From NCBI GenBank assembly GCA_039105265.1, contig JAPFFF010000105.1, forward strand, positions 1-57,429: DNA of 57,429 nt, given 5' to 3'. The position numbers and the translations under genes were made by a program. This document shows positions 54,401 through 57,429 of this stretch, one piece after another. Positions within the stretch are counted from its first letter, which is position 1; the number at the start of each line of letters is the position of its first letter. The notes under the pieces were generated by a model. It saw only the letters and a list, made by a program, of their open reading frames with translations, did not search any database and was not told the origin of the DNA. This DNA is from Tritrichomonas musculus. Taxonomy: Eukaryota; Parabasalia; Tritrichomonadida; Tritrichomonadidae.

Positions 54401-57400
54401 AACAAGAACTGCAGTTGAATCATCAGATGCAACGAGAACTGCAGTTGAATCATCAGATGCAACGAGAACTGCAGTTGAATCATCAGATGCAACGAGAACT
54501 GCAGTTTAATAATAAGATGAAACAAGAACTGCAGTTGAATCATCAGATGCAACGAGAACTGTAGTTTAATAATAAGATGAAACAAGAACTGCAGTTGAAT
54601 CATCAGATTCAACGAGAACTGCAGTTGAATCATCAGATTCAACGAGAACTGCAGTTGAATCATCAGATGCAACGACAACTGCAGTTGAATCATCAGATGC
54701 AACGAGAACTGCAGTTGAATCATCAGATGCAACGAGAACTGCAGTTGAATCATCAGATGCAACGAGAACTGCAGTTGAATCATCAGATGCAACGAGAACT
54801 GCAGTTGAATCATCAGATGCAACGAGAACTGCAGTTTAATAATAAGATGAAACAAGAACTGCAGTTGAATCATCAGATGCAACGAGAACTGCAGTTGAAT
54901 CATCAGATGCAACGAGAACTGCAGTTGAATCATCAGATGCAACGAGAACTGCAGTTGAATCATCAGATTCAACGAGAACTGCAGTTGAACCATCAGATTC
55001 AACGAGAACTGCAGTTGAATCATCAGATTCAACGAGAACTGCAGTTGAATCATCAGATTCAACGAGAACTGCAGTTGAATCATCAGATGCAACGAGAACT
55101 GCCGTTTAATATTAAGATGCAACAAGAACTGCAGTTGAACCATCAGATTCAACGAGAACTGCAGTTGAATCATCAGATGCAACGACAACTACAGTTGAAT
55201 CATCAGATGCAACGAGAACTGCAGTTGAATCATCAGATGCAACGAGAACTGCAGTTGAATCATCAGATGCAACGAGAACTGCAGTTGAATCATCAGATGC
55301 AACGAGAACTACAGTTGAATCATCAGATTCAACGAGAACTGCAGTTGAACCATCAGATTCAACGAGAACTGCAGTTGAATCATCAGATTCAACGAGAACT
55401 ACAGTTGAATCATCAGATTCAACGAGAACTGCAGTTGAATCATCAGATTCAACGAGAACTGCAGTTGAATCATCAGATTCAACGAGAACTACAGTTGAAT
55501 CATCAGATTCAACGAGAACTGCAGTTGAATCATCAGATGCAACGAGAACTGCAGTTGAATCATCAGATTCAACGAGAACTGCAGTTGAATCATCAGATGC
55601 AACGACAACTGCAGTTGAATCATCAGATTCAACGACAACTGCAGTTGAATCATCAGATGCAACGACAACTGCAGTTGAATCATCAGATGCAACGAGAACT
55701 GCAGTTGAATCATCAGATGCAACGAGAACTGCAGTTGAATCATCAGATGCAACGAGAACTGCAGTTGAATCATCAGATGCAACGAGAACTGCAGTTGAAT
55801 CATCAGATGCAACGAGAACTGCAGTTGAATCATCAGATTCAACGAGAACTGCAGTTGAATCATCAGATTCAACGAGAACTGCAGTTGAATCATCAGATGC
55901 AACGAGAACTGCAGTTGAATCATCAGATGCAACGAGAACTGCAGTTGAATCATCAGATGCAACGAGAACTGCAGTTGAATCATCAGATGCAACGAGAACT
56001 GCAGTTGAATCATCAGATGCAACGAGAACTGCAGTTGAATCATCAGATGCAACGAGAACTGCAGTTTAATAATAAGATGAAACAAGAACTGCAGTTGAAT
56101 CATCAGATGCAACGAGAACTGCAGTTGAATCATCAGATGCAACGAGAACTGCAGTTGAATCATCAGATTCAACGAGAACTGCAGTTGAATCATCAGATTC
56201 AACGAGAACTGCAGTTGAATCATCAGATGCAACGAGAACTGCAGTTGAATCATCAGATGCAACGAGAACTACAGTTGAATCATCAGATTCAACGAGAACT
56301 GCAGTTGAACCATCAGATTCAACGAGAACTGCAGTTGAATCATCAGATTCAACGAGAACTGCAGTTGAATCATCAGATGCAACGAGAACTGCAGTTGAAT
56401 CATCAGATGCAACGAGAACTACAGTTGAATCATCAGATTCAACGAGAACTGCAGTTGAACCATCAGATTCAACGAGAACTGCAGTTGAATCATCAGATTC
56501 AACGAGAACTGCAGTTGAATCATCAGATGCAACGAGAACTGCAGTTGAATCATCAGATTCAACGAGAACTGCAGTTGAACCATCAGATTCAACGAGAACT
56601 GCAGTTGAATCATCAGATGCAACGAGAACTGCAGTTGAATCATCAGATGCAACGAGAACTGTAGTTTAATAATAAGATGAAACAAGAACTGCAGTTGAAT
56701 CATCAGATGCAACGAGAACTGCAGTTTAATCATAAGATTCAACGAGAACTGAAGTTTAATAATAAGATGAAACAAGAACTGCAGTTGAATCATCAGATGC
56801 AACGAGAACTGCAGTTGAATCATCAGATGCAACGAGAACTGCAGTTGAATCATCAGATGCAACGAGAACTGCAGTTTAATAATAAGATGAAACAAGAACT
56901 GCAGTTGAATCATCAGATGCAACGAGAACTGTAGTTTAATAATAAGATGAAACAAGAACTGCAGTTGAATCATCAGATTCAACGAGAACTGCAGTTGAAT
57001 CATCAGATTCAACGAGAACTGCAGTTGAATCATCAGATGCAACGACAACTGCAGTTGAATCATCAGATGCAACGACAACTGCAGTTGAATCATCAGATGC
57101 AACGAGAACTGCAGTTGAATCATCAGATGCAACGAGAACTGCAGTTGAATCATCAGATGCAACGAGAACTGCAGTTGAATCATCAGATGCAACGAGAACT
57201 GCAGTTTAATAATAAGATGAAACAAGAACTGCAGTTGAATCATCAGATGCAACAAGAACTGCAGTTGAATCATCAGATGCAACGAGAACTGCAGTTGAAT
57301 CATCAGATGCAACGAGAACTGCAGTTGAATCATCAGATTCAACGAGAACTGCAGTTGAATCATCAGATTCAACGAGAACTGCAGTTGAATCATCAGATGC

Positions 57401-57429
57401 AACGAGAACTGCAGTTGAATCATCAGATG
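48500..57429. repeat. Terminal higher-order repeat of about 2.0-2.8 kb, four or more copies
   Basis: A landmark of five GATGCAACGAGAAC units followed by TTTAATAATAAGATGAAACA recurs at 49045, 51055, 53845 and 56065, giving spacings of 2,010, 2,790 and 2,220 bp. The 270-bp TAG cassette recurs at 51654, 54294 and 56664, giving spacings of 2,640 and 2,370 bp. All spacings are multiples of 30. Bases from about 45001 also match from about 51391 at an offset of 6,390 bp. The tracer with CTGCCG is nearly absent here, appearing only at 55081. Confidence 0.8.

Larger units (their letters stand above)
19773..57429. repeat. Family B satellite array, remainder to the window edge
   Basis: About 1,255 further 30-bp units of the same composition as 6901-19410. 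The only length irregularity I found is one 32-bp unit at 26433-26464. The array runs off the right edge. It is organised into the duplicated blocks and higher-order repeats described separately. No gene, RNA, mobile element or unique sequence is visible anywhere in these 37 kb. Confidence 0.97.

Noticed and set aside
6901-57429. CRISPR array
   Set aside because: There are no unique spacers between repeats; units abut head to tail with only one or two variable bases.
1-57429. Telomeric repeat or CENP-B box
   Set aside because: No TTAGGG, TTAGG or TTTAGGG runs were seen, and the TTCG core of the CENP-B box does not occur in the unit consensus.

Overview
The window is one continuous tandem-repeat (satellite/minisatellite) array from first base to last, about 1,900 units with a 30-31 bp period. 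I find no unique sequence, convincing gene, RNA gene, transposon, CRISPR or telomere motif. A long, AT-leaning array (about 33-40% GC by unit consensus) with nested higher-order repeats points to a eukaryotic heterochromatic region in a long-read assembly. The species and chromosomal position cannot be told from the sequence.

Layout. (1) Bases 1-6900 hold family A: units starting CCATCAGATT, followed by AAACTACAACTGCAATTGAA or by a CAGCT variant. Lengths of 30 and 31 bp are mixed (AATTGAA or AATTTGAA) and CpG is essentially absent. Its own higher-order repeats are about 0.82-0.94 kb. (2) From 6901 onward lies family B, about 83% identical to A, strictly 30 bp, nearly always with a PstI site (CTGCAG) and one CpG per unit. 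(3) A roughly 360-bp island at 19411-19772 mixes A, B and hybrid units. (4) Family B then continues to the end of the window.

Large-scale structure of B. Diagnostic variant units allow blocks to be matched. Block 6991-14730 recurs at 19863-27304 with a 9-unit loss, a 1-unit loss, a 2-bp insertion and a few substitutions. Block 8971-19410 (10,440 bp, exactly 348 units) recurs at 27305-37744 with no difference that I noticed. A 3,780-bp offset repeat links 35041-38730 with 38821-42510. A 1,140-bp tandem duplication covers 43561-45930. The last 9 kb carries a 2.0-2.8 kb higher-order repeat.

Coding question. Because 30 is divisible by 3, family B is open for thousands of codons in one plus-strand frame (decapeptide NHQ[I/M]QR[E/Q]LQL). 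The longest open stretch is 3,055 codons at 34957-44124. I treat this as most likely a by-product of periodicity: a propagated TAG unit interrupts it 20 times, no flanking gene structure is visible, and the opposite strand is also open for long stretches. Two features keep the question alive: family B keeps its length almost perfectly, and many recurrent variants fall on third codon positions of that frame. The other notable feature is that the B unit is built from overlapping inverted repeats able to form hairpins.
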